From: CAZWUK01 sp964636685
Lineage (GTDB): Bacteria; Bacillota; Clostridia; Christensenellales; CAG-138
Direction: 5' to 3'
DNA: 59,694 nt
Assembly (NCBI GenBank): GCA_964636685.1
Contig: CAZWUK010000003.1
Location: 1 to 59,694 of the forward strand
The translations under genes were made by a program, and so were the position numbers. The number at the start of each line of letters is the position of its first letter. Position 1 is the stretch's first letter. Below are positions 49,743-58,834 of this stretch, piece after piece. Under the pieces are notes generated by a model. The model was not told the DNA's origin, did not search any database, and saw only the letters and a list, made by a program, of their open reading frames with translations.

Positions 49743-52700
49743 TCAGCCGATCCCATCATAAGTGGCGGATTTATAGCTTACGCCATTGATCGTCACACGC
49801 ACATAGAGTTTTCCGGTATGGAGCCCGTTTAAGCTGCTGTTGCCGGTAAAGTCTCCGTTAAGCAGGACGACATACTCGCGGAAACCGTCTGCCGAGGAGG
49901 GAGTGCTCTCATACAGCGGGAAATGCCGGTCGTTGCCGTTGTCGAGCGTCAGCCAGTTGTGTTTGTTCTTGTTTTTAAGCGCATCGGCCTCGCTTTGCGG
50001 CGCGGAAGCAATATCGGCGGCCGAAAGTCCTACGACCTGCTCGGTTCCGTCGCCGTAGAGGATCTTCATGGCAGAGGAGGTTACGGTTGTGTTCTCCGAG
50101 ACGAAGAAGTGCACCTCGGTGGTATTGCCTGCGGCAACATAGACCACCTGTACAAAATCGATCCGCGAGAGCTGGTTGCCGGTGCAAATGAGATACGCGT
50201 TGTCGCCCGCGTGTTCGACTTGGTACAGCGCGCCGCTGACCAGCCCCGCACCGGCGGGAAGCGCGTCCGCGTACGCGGTACTCCAGCGGGAGATCAGCGT
50301 GTATTGGTGCGTATAGCCCTGCTCGAATTTTTCGGAGCCGGCCTGCAGCGCGGCGGCATAGCAGGAGAAGGAATACGCGTTGCCGTCGCCGTCAGTACCC
50401 GCAACCTGCACGGGGTTGTCGGCTGTTGCGCCGCGCATGGCGGCGAGCGTTTCCTTTGTAAGCGGTACCGTCACGCTGCCGACGTCGGTGCGCAAGACAA
50501 GATCGGCGCTCGATTCATACAGGCAGAAATTAACGGTGATCCTGCCGTTGTTGTCCGATAAAAGCACCGAGCCTTTTTCCTCCAGTGAGCGGAACCACAG
50601 CGTGCGGTGAAAATGATCGCCGAGCGTGCAGACGGCGTCGTTTGCCACAAGATACGGGAAGCTGTATTTAAAATCACCCACCTGACGCACGCTGGCGCCG
50701 TCGGAGGATTTGTGAAGCTGCCCGACGTCGAGCCGTCGCAATTCCGATGCGCTCAACGCCGCAAGACCGCTGCGGGAGGCAAGGGTTTTGTTTTGACTGT
50801 TGCCGGTATTCTGCCAACAGAGACTGCTGGTATTTTGCACATTTTCCAGAAAATAGCAGCGATACACTGTGACCTTTTGCTTTTGGATCAGACCGAACGC
50901 GCCGCTGTATTCGCCGCCTGCGTACTGCATGTTATAGCAGCTGCGGATGTTGAGGTTTGCAGCGGCTTGCCCCACAAGACCGCCGGCGTTTGCCGCGGTA
51001 TGCAGCATCTCTTTGACGAGATTTGTCCGATAGACCGAGGAATACGTAAAGTAAATGTTCACATAGCCCGTATTATAGCAGGAATCGACGACGGCCGCCG
51101 CCGAATAGCCGACAACGCCGCCCGCAATGCGCGCGCCAAATACCGAGCCCGCGTTGTAGGAGCAATAAACATTTGGATCGTCCACAGAGAGCGCGCTGTC
51201 GATTTTCATTCCCCCGATCAGACCGCCTGCGCAGTTGATCGCGGCGTTGACCTGTGCGGCGTTGACGCACCATAGGAGTTTTCCGTCGGTCTTATAGCCC
51301 ACGATGCCGCCAGCGTAGCCGGTAGAACCGTTGCTGTTGACGGAAAAACGGTTATTGTCGGTCTTGCCGGTGGGGTTATAGGCGGTTGCCGCGCGGCCTG
51401 CCGCGCCAAAGAAAACCGTGCCTACGACCTCGGGCGTTTTTGCGTACAGCGTGCTGTTGGCGCTGCCGGTACCGACCTCACAATAGGAGATCGTGCCGGA
51501 ATCCGTACCTGCGACGCCGCCCGCAGCGCTGGCGCCGTTGATATTGGCTGCGGTAAAGCATGCGCGGATGACCCCTTGGTTGTCCGCGGCAATACCGCCC
51601 GCAACGCCTGTTGCACTCTCGGCGGATATTAAGCCAAACACCGTACAGCGTTCAATCGTGCCGCGGTTGACGCCTGCGATGCCGCCTGCTGCGTTCGTTC
51701 CATGGAGAAAGAAGGCGGTGCTGGTTGCGGCGTTTTCATAAGAAGCCAGATAGTCTGCCGTATAGGCGAGCGTGACGTTGGAAACGGTGGAGCCGGCGGC
51801 GGTTTCCGCAAATAGCCCGGCGGTCGTCCTACGGTCTCCAACGGCGATGGTCAGATCGCGGATCTCATAGGAAGCGCCGCCGCTTTTTCCGGTATAGCTG
51901 CCGGTAAACGCGGGTGAATCAGCGTTGTAGGCGTCATAGATCGGTTCAAAGGCGACAAGCGAACCGGCATAGTCGCGCGCAAAGATGTGCGCCGTTTGGG
52001 AAAACACGCCGCTGGACGCATAGCGGATATTATTGAGGTGACGAATGCTCGCCACGGTATATTCCGGTGCGTTTGCCGTACCGGTGCGGTCGGCAAAGAG
52101 CGTATGCTCGGTGGTGCTGTATTTGGTCGCGCTGACGGAGCTGTTGCTGACCGTAAGCGACGCCATGAGATACCCGTTGCCAAGCCCCGGGTAGTTTTCG
52201 AGGATCGACAGACCCGGCGTCTGACAATCCAATATGAGCACCAGCACCGTCCTGCCGGCGGCGGAATCCAGATAGGCTGCGACCTTGCGCGTGCCGGAGC
52301 CATCCGGCAGCGCGACGGTGAACGGACGTTGTAACGCGTCCGTCAGATCGACGCGAGAGCGGACGTCGGAAAACAGCAGGTCTGCGTTTGCAGCGTTGGT
52401 GCTGTCGGCGGTGATGGTGATGGCGTCGGTCAGCCCCGTTTGCGGCATGAGATCGATTCGATAGGTGAAGGTATCCGAAAGCGTTGCGGGCAACGTGCAT
52501 TCCACCGTGAGGAGCCCATAATTGTCGCCGTGATTGATGCTGTTGCCGGGACGCACCTTGTTGTCATAGTCCACCAGCGCGATCTCGATGTCGTTGACGT
52601 CGTCCGCCACGAATACGATACCGGTGCTGTCTACGCCATAGTAGCCCACCTGTGCGGCTTTGAGCGCCGACACATCGCGGTGATACACGTTGTAGCCTGC

Positions 52701-53192
52701 GCCGGAATAGCCAAGCGAGGCGGCTTGGTCGCTGTAAAACGCGGCAAGGACGTTTCCTGTGACGACATTGTATTCCACAAGAATCGACTGGGAGAGGATC
52801 ATGCGGTCGGAAAGATAAGGCCCAATCAGCTCCGCCAGCGCGTTTCCTTCCTGCGCTGCGCCCATGTCGATGGATAAGTATGAAATGTTTTGACCGTTTA
52901 CCTGTAACTCTTCTTCTGTGACCGTTCCGGCGGGCGTAATTTCGTAGAGATTGACGGTCGCTTGACCCGACAGGGGTTCGCCGGTGGCGCGCAGCGCGGC
53001 GCGCCGGTTTGTGAGCGCGGTCTGTGCGACCATGAATATCGTGCGGGCGGTATTGTCGCGTGCGGTCTGCTCGGAGCGCATCAAAAAGGCGCGCATTGTG
53101 GGCACGCCGATTGCGGCAAGCAATGCGAGGATGGTGAGCACCACCATCGCTTCCACCATGGTAAATCCAATTTTTCCGTTCTTCTGCTTCAT
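49743..53192 (-). CDS. Giant prepilin with GLUG-like repeats
   Basis: 1149 residues, far larger than any usual pilin. Leader MKQKNGKIG then FTMVEAMVVLTILALLAAIG is a full type IV prepilin signature. The ectodomain has about residues 490-740 with repeated AGGIAGVNRGTIERC, AGGIAADNQGVIRAC, AGGVAGTDSGTISYC, YAGGIVGYKTDGKLLWC and AGGLVGQ units matching the GLUG pattern of surface adhesins. C-terminal part unrecognised. ATG 53192 preceded by GAAGGG. Probably a tip or side adhesin held by the pilus. Confidence 0.85.
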   Translation of the reverse strand: MKQKNGKIGFTMVEAMVVLTILALLAAIGVPTMRAFLMRSEQTARDNTARTIFMVAQTALTNRRAALRATGEPLSGQATVNLYEITPAGTVTEEELQVNGQNISYLSIDMGAAQEGNALAELIGPYLSDRMILSQSILVEYNVVTGNVLAAFYSDQAASLGYSGAGYNVYHRDVSALKAAQVGYYGVDSTGIVFVADDVNDIEIALVDYDNKVRPGNSINHGDNYGLLTVECTLPATLSDTFTYRIDLMPQTGLTDAITITADSTNAANADLLFSDVRSRVDLTDALQRPFTVALPDGSGTRKVAAYLDSAAGRTVLVLILDCQTPGLSILENYPGLGNGYLMASLTVSNSSVSATKYSTTEHTLFADRTGTANAPEYTVASIRHLNNIRYASSGVFSQTAHIFARDYAGSLVAFEPIYDAYNADSPAFTGSYTGKSGGASYEIRDLTIAVGDRRTTAGLFAETAAGSTVSNVTLAYTADYLASYENAATSTAFFLHGTNAAGGIAGVNRGTIERCTVFGLISAESATGVAGGIAADNQGVIRACFTAANINGASAAGGVAGTDSGTISYCEVGTGSANSTLYAKTPEVVGTVFFGAAGRAATAYNPTGKTDNNRFSVNSNGSTGYAGGIVGYKTDGKLLWCVNAAQVNAAINCAGGLIGGMKIDSALSVDDPNVYCSYNAGSVFGARIAGGVVGYSAAAVVDSCYNTGYVNIYFTYSSVYRTNLVKEMLHTAANAGGLVGQAAANLNIRSCYNMQYAGGEYSGAFGLIQKQKVTVYRCYFLENVQNTSSLCWQNTGNSQNKTLASRSGLAALSASELRRLDVGQLHKSSDGASVRQVGDFKYSFPYLVANDAVCTLGDHFHRTLWFRSLEEKGSVLLSDNNGRITVNFCLYESSADLVLRTDVGSVTVPLTKETLAAMRGATADNPVQVAGTDGDGNAYSFSCYAAALQAGSEKFEQGYTHQYTLISRWSTAYADALPAGAGLVSGALYQVEHAGDNAYLICTGNQLSRIDFVQVVYVAAGNTTEVHFFVSENTTVTSSAMKILYGDGTEQVVGLSAADIASAPQSEADALKNKNKHNWLTLDNGNDRHFPLYESTPSSADGFREYVVLLNGDFTGNSSLNGLHTGKLYVRVTINGVSYKSATYDGIG

Positions 53193-53332
53193 AAGTAACC
53201 CTTCCGGAATATCGACGCAGGCAGTCACATGGCGTTACGTCAATATTCTCGCTGCCGCCGGTGTGCTGCAAAACGACGGCGGCCTATGCTCCGGTACGGG
53301 ATCGGCGTTCGTCAAACAACGCTGCAAGGCGT

Positions 53333-54382
53333 TCAGCCGATGTATTGCAACAGATCTCGTTGATCGGAGGAATGCGCAAGCGCCGTTTCCCGCGCGATTT
53401 TTCCGGCTGTGACAAGCTGCATCAGATCGCTGTTCATCGTGTGCATGCCCTGCGCCATGCCGGACTGCATGACGGTTTGCAGCTGATGGCATTTGTTCTC
53501 GCGGATCAGGTTTGCCGCGGCGTCCGTGCCAAGAAGCACCTCAGTGGCGGCGACACGCCCGTTGCCGCCGGCAAGCGGCAGAAGCTGCTGCGTGATGACG
53601 CCGCGCAGAATCATGGAGAGCTGCGAGCGCATCTGCTGCTGAGACTGGGGCGGGCAGGTGTCCACGATGCGGTCGATGGTCTGCGCAGCGCCCGTGGTGT
53701 GGAGCGTCGAGAGCACCAAATGCCCGGTTTCCGCTGCCGTGACGGCGGTGGAGATCGTTTCGTAGTCGCGCATTTCGCCAACCAGCAACACGTCCGGATC
53801 TTCACGAAGCGCACTGCGCAGTGCGGCGGCAAAGGAGGTCACGGTGTGCCCCACCTCGCGCTGATGCACAAGCGCCATGTTCTGCGCAAATACATACTCG
53901 ATCGGATCCTCCACGGTCAGAATGTGCGCGGGGCGCGTGCGCGTGATATGGTCGATCATCGCCGCGAGCGTTGTGGATTTACCGCTGCCCGTGGGGCCCG
54001 TGACCAGAATCAGACCGTTGGGACGGTCGGAAAGCTCGCGCAGTACCGCGGGAAGCCCCAACGATTCCAGCGTGGGAATTTCGCCGCGCAAAAGCCGGAT
54101 CGCCGCGGCAAGCCCCGTGCGGTGGCGGTAGATGTTGACGCGGTAACGGTACGCGTCAGCCGGATCGAAGGCAAAGTCCAGATCCTGTCCGCCGTCCAGC
54201 AGGCGGCGCTGCTCCGGGGTGCACAGCGAAAGGATCAGTTCGCGCGTTTCCTGCTCGGAAAAGGAGAAGTCCATTGGCACGAGCATCCCGTAGCGCCGCA
54301 TAGACGGCGGGAGTCCCTCGGAAAGATGCACGTCCGAGCAATCCCGCTGGCGGGCGTAGGCAAGCAGTTCTGCAATCGTCAT
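53333..54382 (-). CDS. pilT: Type IV pilus retraction ATPase PilT
   Basis: 349 residues. SDVHLSEGLPP (N-terminal PAS-like domain), Walker A GPTGSGKST, Asp box ILTVEDPIEY, Walker B DPDVLLVGEMRD and His box ETGHLVLSTLHTTGA define PilT-type secretion ATPases. It powers pilus retraction and twitching or DNA uptake. It lies between pilB and the giant prepilin; a 140-base gap before the prepilin start has a possible internal promoter. Confidence 0.95.
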   Translation of the reverse strand: MTIAELLAYARQRDCSDVHLSEGLPPSMRRYGMLVPMDFSFSEQETRELILSLCTPEQRRLLDGGQDLDFAFDPADAYRYRVNIYRHRTGLAAAIRLLRGEIPTLESLGLPAVLRELSDRPNGLILVTGPTGSGKSTTLAAMIDHITRTRPAHILTVEDPIEYVFAQNMALVHQREVGHTVTSFAAALRSALREDPDVLLVGEMRDYETISTAVTAAETGHLVLSTLHTTGAAQTIDRIVDTCPPQSQQQMRSQLSMILRGVITQQLLPLAGGNGRVAATEVLLGTDAAANLIRENKCHQLQTVMQSGMAQGMHTMNSDLMQLVTAGKIARETALAHSSDQRDLLQYIG

Positions 54383-54394
54383 AGGCCGAACACC

Positions 54395-56080
54395 TCAATC
54401 GGAATAGTAGGCGACCTTGCGGAATTCCTCCATGGTGGAAACGCCGCTCTCTAAAAGCTGCAAAGCGGAGTCGCGCAGGGTCTGGAAATTTTGATGCTCC
54501 CGTACATAGTCGTAGATCGCGTCCATGGATTCGTCCGCAACAATCATGCGGCGGAGGGTTTTGTCCAGCAGCACGACCTCATGCACGGCGATACGGCCCT
54601 TGTAGCCGGTGTTGTTGCACTGGTGGCAGCCCTTGCCGCGCCGCAGATGCGAAAACGCTTTTCCAAGCAGCGCGGTTTCGTCGGCGGAGGGTTCATATTC
54701 CTCGCCGCAGTAGGGGCAGACCTTGCGCATCAGACGCTGCGCCACAAGCCCGACGACCGAGCTTGCGATCAGATACGACGGGATACCCATGTCGCGCAGA
54801 CGCACGATGGAGGAGATCGCGTCATTCGTATGGAGCGTAGAAAACACCTGATGACCCGTAATGGCGGCGCGCACGGAAATGGCGGCGGTTTCGCTGTCGC
54901 GCGTTTCACCGACCATGATGATGTCCGGATCCTGCCGCAGCAGCGAACGCAGACCGGATTCAAACGTCAACCCCGCCACGTTATTGACCTGCACCTGATT
55001 GACGCGCGGGAGATTGCGCTCCACCGGGTCTTCGATGGTGGAGATGTTGACGAGCTTTTTGGAAAGCTGCTCCAGCACCATGTACAGCGTGGTCGTTTTA
55101 CCGCTGCCCGTGGGCCCGGTGATATAGATGATGCCGTGCGGCGATTGCAGCATCTGAGAAAACTTGTCAAAGTTGTCCTGCGTCATGCCGAAGGTCTTGA
55201 AATTGTCCACCTGCACCTGCGTGGAGAGAAAGCGGATGACCGCCTTTTCGCCGAACACGGTGGGGATGATGGAGACACGCGCGTTGAGATCCACGCCGTT
55301 GAGACTCGTCTTAAAATGACCGTCCTGCGGCAGCCTGCGTTCGGCAATGTCGAGGTTTGCAAGGATCTTGATGCGCGCGATCAGCGAAGTATGCAGCGAA
55401 CGGGACAACGTGACATAATCCGTCAGCGTACCGTCCACGCGCATGCGAACTGAGATATGGTCTTCAAACGGTTCAACGTGAATATCGCTTGCGTTGATGC
55501 TGAAGCCGCGTACAAGAAGCGAGTTGAGCGCCTGCACAATGGGCGCTTCGTCGCCGGTGGCGACGCCGATGTCCTCCACGGCCTCCAGCGCGGCGGGATC
55601 GAGGACGGCGGCTGAGTTTGCCACTCTTGCGGCGTCTCGCGCGTCGATCTCCGAGTAGTAAAATTCGATTGCGTCGGCGATGTTTGCAGCGACGTCCAGT
55701 ACGACTTCGATGTTCAGCTGTGTCAGCTGGCGCACGTCCTCGATGGCATAGAAATTCAAAGGATCGTTCATGGCGACCGTCAGCCGGTTGCCGTCGATGG
55801 CAATGGCGATCAGGTTATATTTCTGGGCAATCTGTTTGGGTATTTTTTCGACCGCCTTCGGATCGATACGGGCGTTTTTGACGTCTACAAGACGAAGCTG
55901 CATTCTGGCGCCCAGCGCCTCGAGCAGCTGCGTTTCCGTGATATAGCCAAGCTGTTGGAAAATCGCGCCGAGCCGCATCTCCGGATGCGCCTTTTGATAG
56001 CTCAGCGCCTCCTGCACCTGCGAATCGGTCACATAGCCGTATTGCGCAAGCAGCGTTCCAATCGGTACATTTTGCATCAT
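54395..56080 (-). CDS. pilB: Type IV pilus assembly ATPase PilB
   Basis: 561 residues, cytoplasmic. N-terminal MshEN-like domain (IGTLLAQYGYVTDSQVQEAL), then the GspE core: SDIHVEPFEDH, Walker A GPTGSGKTTT, Walker B DPDIIMVGETRD, His box HQVFSTLHTNDA, and the tetra-Cys zinc site CPYCGEEYEP...CHQC. Powers pilus extension. MshEN-type domains can bind cyclic di-GMP, relevant because a diguanylate cyclase lies nearby, but that link is inference. Confidence 0.96.
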   Translation of the reverse strand: MMQNVPIGTLLAQYGYVTDSQVQEALSYQKAHPEMRLGAIFQQLGYITETQLLEALGARMQLRLVDVKNARIDPKAVEKIPKQIAQKYNLIAIAIDGNRLTVAMNDPLNFYAIEDVRQLTQLNIEVVLDVAANIADAIEFYYSEIDARDAARVANSAAVLDPAALEAVEDIGVATGDEAPIVQALNSLLVRGFSINASDIHVEPFEDHISVRMRVDGTLTDYVTLSRSLHTSLIARIKILANLDIAERRLPQDGHFKTSLNGVDLNARVSIIPTVFGEKAVIRFLSTQVQVDNFKTFGMTQDNFDKFSQMLQSPHGIIYITGPTGSGKTTTLYMVLEQLSKKLVNISTIEDPVERNLPRVNQVQVNNVAGLTFESGLRSLLRQDPDIIMVGETRDSETAAISVRAAITGHQVFSTLHTNDAISSIVRLRDMGIPSYLIASSVVGLVAQRLMRKVCPYCGEEYEPSADETALLGKAFSHLRRGKGCHQCNNTGYKGRIAVHEVVLLDKTLRRMIVADESMDAIYDYVREHQNFQTLRDSALQLLESGVSTMEEFRKVAYYSD

Positions 56081-56094
56081 CCGGACTTCCTTTC

Positions 56095-56757
56095 TTATGC
56101 TTCTGGCAGCAGCGCTTCCACGGTGGAGGCGTCATATTCGACGACCGAGAACCCGATGGTCACGTCATAGTAAACAACGGTTTTCTTGGGGGCGTCCTCG
56201 ACCTTGGCATTCTTTGCCTGTTCTTTTGTTGCAGTAACCTCGACAAGCGAGCCGTCCGCGAGCAGCTCGCGTTCACCGGCGGCGCGCACCGCAAGATCCG
56301 AGATGCGGATTCCCGCCGTTGCGGCCGTCTGATCGGCAAGAGCGACAAACTGGGAAAGCTGACCGCCGGCGGTCACTTTGACATAGTACTGCGCGATGCC
56401 GGGCGCGTCCTGCTCTTCGCCGGTTGTGATGGAAAGGGAGGCCGCCGTCAGACCGTTGCTCTGCAAAAGCCCCGTGATATAGCGATCGAGGTCGTCGCTG
56501 GTCATAACCGGAAGAAAGCTGTCCTGCATTTCCGTAATGCGGGTGTTGTAGGAGGCAATGTCTGCCTCGATAGCGGCGCGCGAGCCGATCAGCGCCTGCA
56601 TTTCCGACTGCGTCAAAAGCGCACTGCTGATGTCCGCGTCCAACTGATCGGATTTTTTCGTCAGCGGATTGATGACAAGCCACACCATCCCCGCGACGAT
56701 CACCACCACCGCCAACAGGTACAGCAAAAATTTTTCACGTTTTGATAATTTACCCAT
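56095..56757 (-). CDS. pilO: Pilus alignment protein PilO-like
   Basis: 220 residues. One N-terminal transmembrane helix (LLYLLAVVVIVAGMVWLVINPL), a coiled-coil stretch (about 30-75), and a ferredoxin-like periplasmic-side domain (ITTGEEQDAPGIAQYYVKVTAGG). Fits PilO/GspM-type alignment proteins that pair with PilN. AAGGAG lies five bases before the ATG. Confidence 0.8.
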   Translation of the reverse strand: MGKLSKREKFLLYLLAVVVIVAGMVWLVINPLTKKSDQLDADISSALLTQSEMQALIGSRAAIEADIASYNTRITEMQDSFLPVMTSDDLDRYITGLLQSNGLTAASLSITTGEEQDAPGIAQYYVKVTAGGQLSQFVALADQTAATAGIRISDLAVRAAGERELLADGSLVEVTATKEQAKNAKVEDAPKKTVVYYDVTIGFSVVEYDASTVEALLPEA

Positions 56758-56787
56758 GTTTTCTCCTTACCCTGCATTGCGGATCGT

Positions 56788-57174
56788 TCACTGCTCCAGC
56801 GTGCAGCCGACGGTGCAGTAATACTGACTGTCGGAATCGCTGGTATAGCCTGCGTATTGGACGGCGGAAAACAACCCCGTATCACGCAGCCGGTTGACAA
56901 GATTCGGCACAAGATTCACCGACGGGGCGACCGCGTCCAGCTCGAGCGTTCCGGTGGTTTCGCTGAAACGGTAATCGGTGATGAAAAAGTCGCTTGCCGC
57001 ACATTCGGCGATGCGGTCGAACACGTTCTTGTCGGGAGCGGGATAGGAGAGCGCGGAAAGCAGCGTCGCCTCAAGATTGAGGTTGATATCCGCGATCCGA
57101 TCCCTGTCGTCGGAAAGCGCAAAAACCGCGTCGTATTCTTCCTGCGAAGAAGCGACGTCCGCGTTGATCTCGTC
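56788..57174 (-). CDS. pilN: PilN-like C-terminal fragment, cut by the assembly gap
   Basis: About 128 residues downstream of the gap. Contains NLNLEATLLSALSYPAPDKNVFDRIAECA, then a beta-rich ferredoxin-like end (LVNRLRDTGLFSAVQYAGY). This matches the C-terminal half of PilN. The N-terminus and start lie in the N-run. The frame seems continuous with the PilM fragment only because the gap placeholder has an arbitrary length of 100. Confidence 0.75.
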   Translation of the reverse strand, partial: DEINADVASSQEEYDAVFALSDDRDRIADINLNLEATLLSALSYPAPDKNVFDRIAECAASDFFITDYRFSETTGTLELDAVAPSVNLVPNLVNRLRDTGLFSAVQYAGYTSDSDSQYYCTVGCTLEQ

Positions 57175-57274
57175 NNNNNNNNNNNNNNNNNNNNNNNNNN
57201 NNNNNNNNNNNNNNNNNNNNNNNNNNNNNNNNNNNNNNNNNNNNNNNNNNNNNNNNNNNNNNNNNNNNNNNNNN
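57175..57274. other. Assembly gap (100 N)
   Basis: Run of exactly 100 N, the usual placeholder for a gap of unknown size between contigs; real missing sequence probably includes most of pilM and the start of pilN (about 1 kb by family lengths, inferred). Confidence 0.97.
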
Positions 57275-57558
57275 TCCAGCATCTGCTTGCTGGACAGGGG
57301 CGGCACCAGCGCGCGCTTGACATAAATCTGGTTGCTTGCCATAACGAGGCGCACGTTGGAGAAGGCGTTCTTCTGAAATTTCAAGCGAAGCTCGTCAAGC
57401 GCCTGTCCAAAGCGGTGCTCGTCTGTGATGACGCCGTTGATGACGGAGCCGTCCGGCAGAGCGACAGCGGCATACTCTTTGACATGAATGCGCCGACCGG
57501 TCGCAGTGCCGGTAACGGCCTGTAAGGTTTCGTTGGAAATGCAGATGGAGGTATCCAT
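57275..57558 (-). CDS. pilM: PilM-like N-terminal fragment, cut by the assembly gap
   Basis: About 94 residues: MDTSICISNETLQAVTG, then VKEYAAVALPDGSVINGVITDE and SNVRLVMASNQIYVKRALVPPL, resembling the actin-like fold start of PilM (RNaseH-like) proteins. The remaining ~250 residues would be in the gap. Ordering pilC-pilM-pilN-pilO agrees with other clostridial pilus loci. Confidence 0.7.
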
Positions 57559-57588
57559 ATCGTGTTCCCCTTTCGGTTCGGGCGAAAA

Positions 57589-58791
57589 TTATGCGGCGCT
57601 GCCGATGGCGTCGTAGAGGGTGGTCAGCGGCAGCATGACGGAGATGATGACAGTACCGATGACGACCGCCATGATAACGATCATAATGGGTTCGAGCATC
57701 GCCGTCAGGCGGCCGAGCGCAATTTCGGATTCATAATCAAAGCTGTTTGCCATGGAGTCCAGCATCTCATACAGCTTACCGGTTTCCTCACCGATCTGGA
57801 TCGTGGCGGAAAGCTTGCTGTCCAGCCCTTCCACGCCGCGGATGGATTGGGAGAGCGATTTGCCGCTGCGCACATCGGAGATCAGCTTCGGAAACTGCGC
57901 GGCAATATAGGTGTTGCCCACCGTGTCGCGGGTATTGTTGAGCGAAGCGATGATCGAAAGTCCGCTGGCATAGCAGGAGCTTAGGGTTCTTGCAAACCGT
58001 GCCGTACAGATGGTTCGCATCAATCGCCCGACGATCGGCAAACGGAGCTTAGTACGGTCGCCCCAACGCTTGACCGCCGCGATGGTAAAGAGCATTTTCA
58101 GTCCCAGTACCAGCAAGAGCACACCGATCAGCACGAACAGCCAGTTGTTTTTGAGCCCGATGCTCAAATCCAGCATAAACTGTGTGATGGGCGGCAGCGC
58201 GGTGTCCAGCGTTTCAAATAACGCAAAAAACTTGGGTAATACCACAAGGAAAACCACCAGCAGCACAAGCAAAGTCACGCAGGACAAAATGATGGGGTAA
58301 ACCATGGCGGAGCGAACCTTTTTGCTCAGCCGATACGCCTTTTCATAATGCACCGCCATCTTCTCGGAGGTGATGTCCATCTGCCCGCTGGCTTCGCTTG
58401 CACGGTACATGCTGATGAGCAGATCGGGGAATACATTTCCCTGCTGCGCCATCGCGTCAGAGAGCATGGAGCCCTGCTTGAGCGCGCGGTACAGCTTGGT
58501 GTAGACCTCCTTCTGCTTTTTAGGAATATCGCGTTTTGCCATGATCGAAAGCGCACGGATCAACGGCACGCCGGCACCCAGCATGGTGCCAAGCTCCCGG
58601 CAAAATTCGGCAAGCTGCAATGCGTTGAGCTTTTTTGAGGCAGCAGTGGTATCCTTGACCTCCGTGCAGGAGGTCAAAAACAGGTTTTGCTCCTGTAGCT
58701 GAGATTGCAGCTGTGCCCGACCGGAGGCTTGCATTTCACCGGCGACGGTTTTCCCATTGAGGCGCGACGCCTTGTATTGATAAACTGGCAC
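57589..58791 (-). CDS. pilC: Type IV pilus inner membrane platform protein PilC
   Basis: 400 residues with two GspF domains (about 70-190 and 275-395) and three membrane helices (VMYPIILSCVTLLVLLVVFLVV-like around 165-190, NNWLFVLIGVLLLVLGLKMLF, and MIVIMAVVIGTVIISVMLPL). FCRELGTMLGAGVPLIRALSIM and GEETGKLYEMLDSMA are hallmarks. Links cytosolic ATPases to the pilus. GTG 58791 chosen for GAGGAG upstream. Confidence 0.95.
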   Translation of the reverse strand: MPVYQYKASRLNGKTVAGEMQASGRAQLQSQLQEQNLFLTSCTEVKDTTAASKKLNALQLAEFCRELGTMLGAGVPLIRALSIMAKRDIPKKQKEVYTKLYRALKQGSMLSDAMAQQGNVFPDLLISMYRASEASGQMDITSEKMAVHYEKAYRLSKKVRSAMVYPIILSCVTLLVLLVVFLVVLPKFFALFETLDTALPPITQFMLDLSIGLKNNWLFVLIGVLLLVLGLKMLFTIAAVKRWGDRTKLRLPIVGRLMRTICTARFARTLSSCYASGLSIIASLNNTRDTVGNTYIAAQFPKLISDVRSGKSLSQSIRGVEGLDSKLSATIQIGEETGKLYEMLDSMANSFDYESEIALGRLTAMLEPIMIVIMAVVIGTVIISVMLPLTTLYDAIGSAA

Positions 58792-58834
58792 GGATGTTCT
58801 CCTCTCCAATAAACGGGTGTGTATATGTCAAACG

